The notes under the pieces were generated by a model. It ran no database searches. It was not told the origin of the DNA and saw only the letters and a program-made list of their open reading frames with translations. Below are positions 62,039 to 64,000 of a stretch of DNA of 64,000 bases, one piece after another (position 1 is the first letter of the stretch; each line of letters opens with the position of its first letter). Source of the DNA: a virus. Location: the IMG/VR virus record IMGVR_UViG_3300044981_000021, positions 36,881 through 100,880 of that record. One strand, 5' to 3'. The translations under genes and the position numbers were made by a program.

Positions 62039-62911
62039 TTACTTCTGTGCGGCGACGGTATCTATGACGTAACGGGCCACAGATTCCGTGGTCAACCTCT
62101 CTCGTGTAACCTTCATCATCGGCTCAATCAATCTATTGTAAAGATCAATTGCCGTATACCGTCCTTCGGGACCATATTCAATCAATCGACGGAACAAATC
62201 GCATTCCTTTTTGGGATAGCGGTGCATTACCATATCAGGAATTGCTTCGACGCAGCGGAAGTACGGAATGCAGTAGTTAGCTAAAATCTCATAATGGCGA
62301 AGACAGTCGAAACCCATTTTTCGCATGGTGGGAGCGAAGTAACTACAAGCATAGCCCGCGTAGTAATCTTTTTCATTATCGTAGATGTAGTTGCGGTTGA
62401 TGAGCGGGTCGTACTCAGCCATGTATCTAGTCTTTGCCGGCGGTTCGGTTAGTATTTTCGACGATGGGATGCCGAAGTGGATGGGATAAATGTTGTCTAC
62501 GCTGCTGCAAAGTTCCCTTTTGAAAGAAATTGCGTGGTCCTGCAATACAAGCGTGTATGGCGAATCCTCCCCGTCAACCGTTACCACCTGATTCTTGGGG
62601 TAGACAGAAACAACGCCGCCGAAATAGAATTGACACCTTTGTATGCTGCCATAGATCACCAGATCGAAATATTTCTTCTGCAATTTGTTAACTATGTCGG
62701 TACGGTCTATGTTCGCATCGGAGCCAAGCATGTGAAACAACGTGAATCCCTTGCCGTGGTGTTCGGTGCCATCGTCTTTGTGGTCGGCATAAAGGTGATT
62801 GATTCGGTTGTAGTCCACCACGTCATCGCCTAGAAGTTGGCGAAGACCCAAAAATAGCGAATCGCACATGTAGTCGGCCAGGTTGCCATTTGATAGAAAC
62901 AAAATTTTCAT
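62039..62911 (-). CDS. glycosyltransferase-like protein
   Basis: A 290-residue protein starting MKILFLSNGNLADYMCDSLF; the C-terminal half has MRKMGFDCLRHYEILANYCI and PYFRCVEAIPDMVMHRYPKK, the conserved block of CgeB/exostosin-like glycosyltransferases. Overlaps the methyltransferase gene by four bases. Confidence 0.65.
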   Translation of the reverse strand: MKILFLSNGNLADYMCDSLFLGLRQLLGDDVVDYNRINHLYADHKDDGTEHHGKGFTLFHMLGSDANIDRTDIVNKLQKKYFDLVIYGSIQRCQFYFGGVVSVYPKNQVVTVDGEDSPYTLVLQDHAISFKRELCSSVDNIYPIHFGIPSSKILTEPPAKTRYMAEYDPLINRNYIYDNEKDYYAGYACSYFAPTMRKMGFDCLRHYEILANYCIPYFRCVEAIPDMVMHRYPKKECDLFRRLIEYGPEGRYTAIDLYNRLIEPMMKVTRERLTTESVARYVIDTVAAQK

Positions 62912-63537
62912 TTCCTAAACACCACAATCCAATCCTTCCACTGATCCCCGCTGATTACTTCTTCGCCTAACTTGAACTCATATTCGCTGATGTGGCTGTA
63001 GATTAGCTTTACGGGGTCGCCCATGCGTTCTGACCACTTCTCTAGTGCCGTTCCTGAGCCGGGATAGAATCGCCAACAATCTACCGGGCACGGATGGTAC
63101 GGTCCCGAACTAGGAGCTTGAATGTAGATTAAGCCGCCCTTCTTTGTGATGCGAACCATCTCCATAAATAGCAGCCAAAAGAATTCGACATGTTCTAACG
63201 TGGACGATGAAACTACAATATCGGCGTATTCGCTAGGTAGATCGACCTTGTATGGATCGCGGGCTACGATGTCTACGCCTTTCCCGGGGATACAGTCGAT
63301 ACCAACGAACTTGACACCTTCGGGAATCAGTTGGCGAATGGAGCCGTTTATGTCTTGGGAACCAAATTCAACCACGGTCGCGTCTTCAGGTGGAACTTCT
63401 ACGAATTTGTTGAAGAAAAACTTAGCGTTTTCTATTGAGGTTCCATGCATGTAAGCAATAATCCAATCAGCGATTTTGTCGGTTGTTTCCTTGTCGTATA
63501 CGGACGATTCGGCGGTTATGTTACCTGCGATGGCCAT
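62908..63537 (-). CDS. SAM-dependent methyltransferase
   Basis: A 209-residue class I enzyme: TVVEFGSQDINGSIRQLIP (motif I region), FVGIDCIPGKGVDIV, YADIVVSSSTLEHVEFFWLL, ITKKGGLIYIQAP. Part of the sugar-modification gene set. Confidence 0.75.
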   Translation of the reverse strand: MAIAGNITAESSVYDKETTDKIADWIIAYMHGTSIENAKFFFNKFVEVPPEDATVVEFGSQDINGSIRQLIPEGVKFVGIDCIPGKGVDIVARDPYKVDLPSEYADIVVSSSTLEHVEFFWLLFMEMVRITKKGGLIYIQAPSSGPYHPCPVDCWRFYPGSGTALEKWSERMGDPVKLIYSHISEYEFKLGEEVISGDQWKDWIVVFRK

Positions 63538-63542
63538 TTCAC

Positions 63543-63796
63543 CTATTCGTAAAACTTAAATCCTAAAGGATGGCAAAAACAGTCGGCCTTTCCCTTCCAG
63601 TCACAGTTTTGGCAGGTATTTTGTTGTAATAGTGGTTTCGCGAACAGCGATAGGATGTAATCCTGCAATTGTCATCGTGGTAATGGTAAACACCTTTTTC
63701 GTCATATCTAGGCGCGTATCCAAGCGAAGTTACGCTAGTTCCACCTTCGCATACCGTGGACGTTTTCCCTTCCTCTTGGCATTTTTTACAAATCAT
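63543..63796 (-). pseudogene. zinc-ribbon protein with one-base frameshift near 63630
   Basis: ATG 63796 opens MICKKCQEEGKTSTVCEGGT...ITSYRCSRNHYYNK. If one A is added to the AAAA run at about 63630, the frame continues NTCQNCDWKGKADCFCHPLG to TAG 63543, just before the ribosome site of the next gene. Without it the frame ends in unrelated sequence at 63563. Likely a homopolymer error or true lesion. Confidence 0.6.
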
Positions 63797-64000
63797 GGTA
63801 GCGGGCACCCATGCCAGCTAAGCTGTCTCCACGAAGGCGGCACGTTCCTCTCGATTTCGATGTTGGTAAACGGTTTGCCTTTTTGTGGTCCTAGTTTCTT
63901 AGCCCATGCAGCCATGCGGCTCAACCCATCTTCAAGCGTTACCTTGGGTTTATAGCCAAAAACCGACTCGCATTTACGATGATCGCTGATGGCGTGTGTG
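63793..64000 (-). CDS. NAD-dependent sugar epimerase/dehydratase, C-terminal part
   Basis: Open from the window edge to TGA 63793, overlapping ATG 63796. Encodes HAISDHRKCESVFGYKPKVT, LEDGLSRMAAWAKKLGPQKG, ending with a Pro/Trp-rich tail: the typical C-terminus of UDP-sugar epimerases. Supports a sugar-modification cluster running past the window. Confidence 0.65.
   Translation of the reverse strand, partial: THAISDHRKCESVFGYKPKVTLEDGLSRMAAWAKKLGPQKGKPFTNIEIERNVPPSWRQLSWHGCPLP

Noticed and set aside
1-64000. CRISPR array
   Set aside because: The recurring 13-bp palindrome is irregularly spaced and lies in genes and junctions; no regular repeat-spacer pattern was seen.

Overview
The window looks like part of the genome of a tailed double-stranded DNA phage, probably podovirus-like. 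Evidence: dense, mostly minus-strand operons with ATGA/GTGA/TAATG overlaps, a CHC2 primase-helicase, a Sak4-type recombination ATPase with a RecB-type nuclease, a large tRNA array, SleB-type and transglycosylase-type lysins, internal-virion-like and tail-tube-like proteins, and many HNH/homing nucleases. Terminase, portal and capsid genes are not visible and presumably lie outside. Promoters look sigma70-like. The TatA-like protein resembles TatA of Acidobacteriota from memory, so an acidobacterial host is a guess only.

Layout. 1-2.2 kb: end of a tail-fibre gene and small virion genes. 2.2-14 kb (minus): replication and recombination (primase-helicase, Sak4 ATPase, RecB-like nuclease), several nucleases and many small zinc-finger or helix-turn-helix proteins, driven in part by a promoter/operator at 13.96-14.02 kb. 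14.0-21.9 kb (minus): 32 recognisable tRNA genes covering all 20 amino acids, every one with an encoded CCA end, interleaved with nuclease genes and small ORFs, several of which overlap a tRNA. 22-31.9 kb (minus): papain-like peptidase, lipoprotein, small membrane proteins, SleB-like hydrolase, metallophosphoesterase and many short hypothetical genes. 31.96-32.12 kb: a promoter followed by a strongly structured leader RNA. 32.9-33.5 kb: a small plus-strand cluster. 33.6-37.2 kb (minus): a tight operon of tiny genes with an ADP-ribosyltransferase-like and an HExxH protein. 37.2-37.65 kb: AT-rich non-coding divergence zone. 37.9-42.2 kb (plus): a second HExxH/ADP-ribosyltransferase module, a secreted protein and a small tyrosine recombinase. 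42.2-57.6 kb (minus): virion and lysis genes, with inserted HNH and endonuclease VII genes and a C5-methyltransferase-like gene. 57.6-64 kb: a Tat-signal protein translationally coupled to a phage-borne TatA, then glycosyltransferase, methyltransferase and epimerase genes with small structural proteins.

Main observations. (1) A TatA homologue lies directly upstream of, and overlaps, a gene whose product carries a twin-arginine signal peptide. (2) A 13-bp palindrome, TACRTTWAAYGTA, occurs about 16 times; in six copies it contains the TAA stop of the upstream gene, and in several it abuts or overlaps the next start codon. (3) An undescribed structured RNA starts at a good promoter at 32.1 kb. 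(4) Several small genes are interrupted by single-base frameshifts or nonsense codons, either assembly errors or real decay. All family names come from motif recognition by eye; no database search was run.
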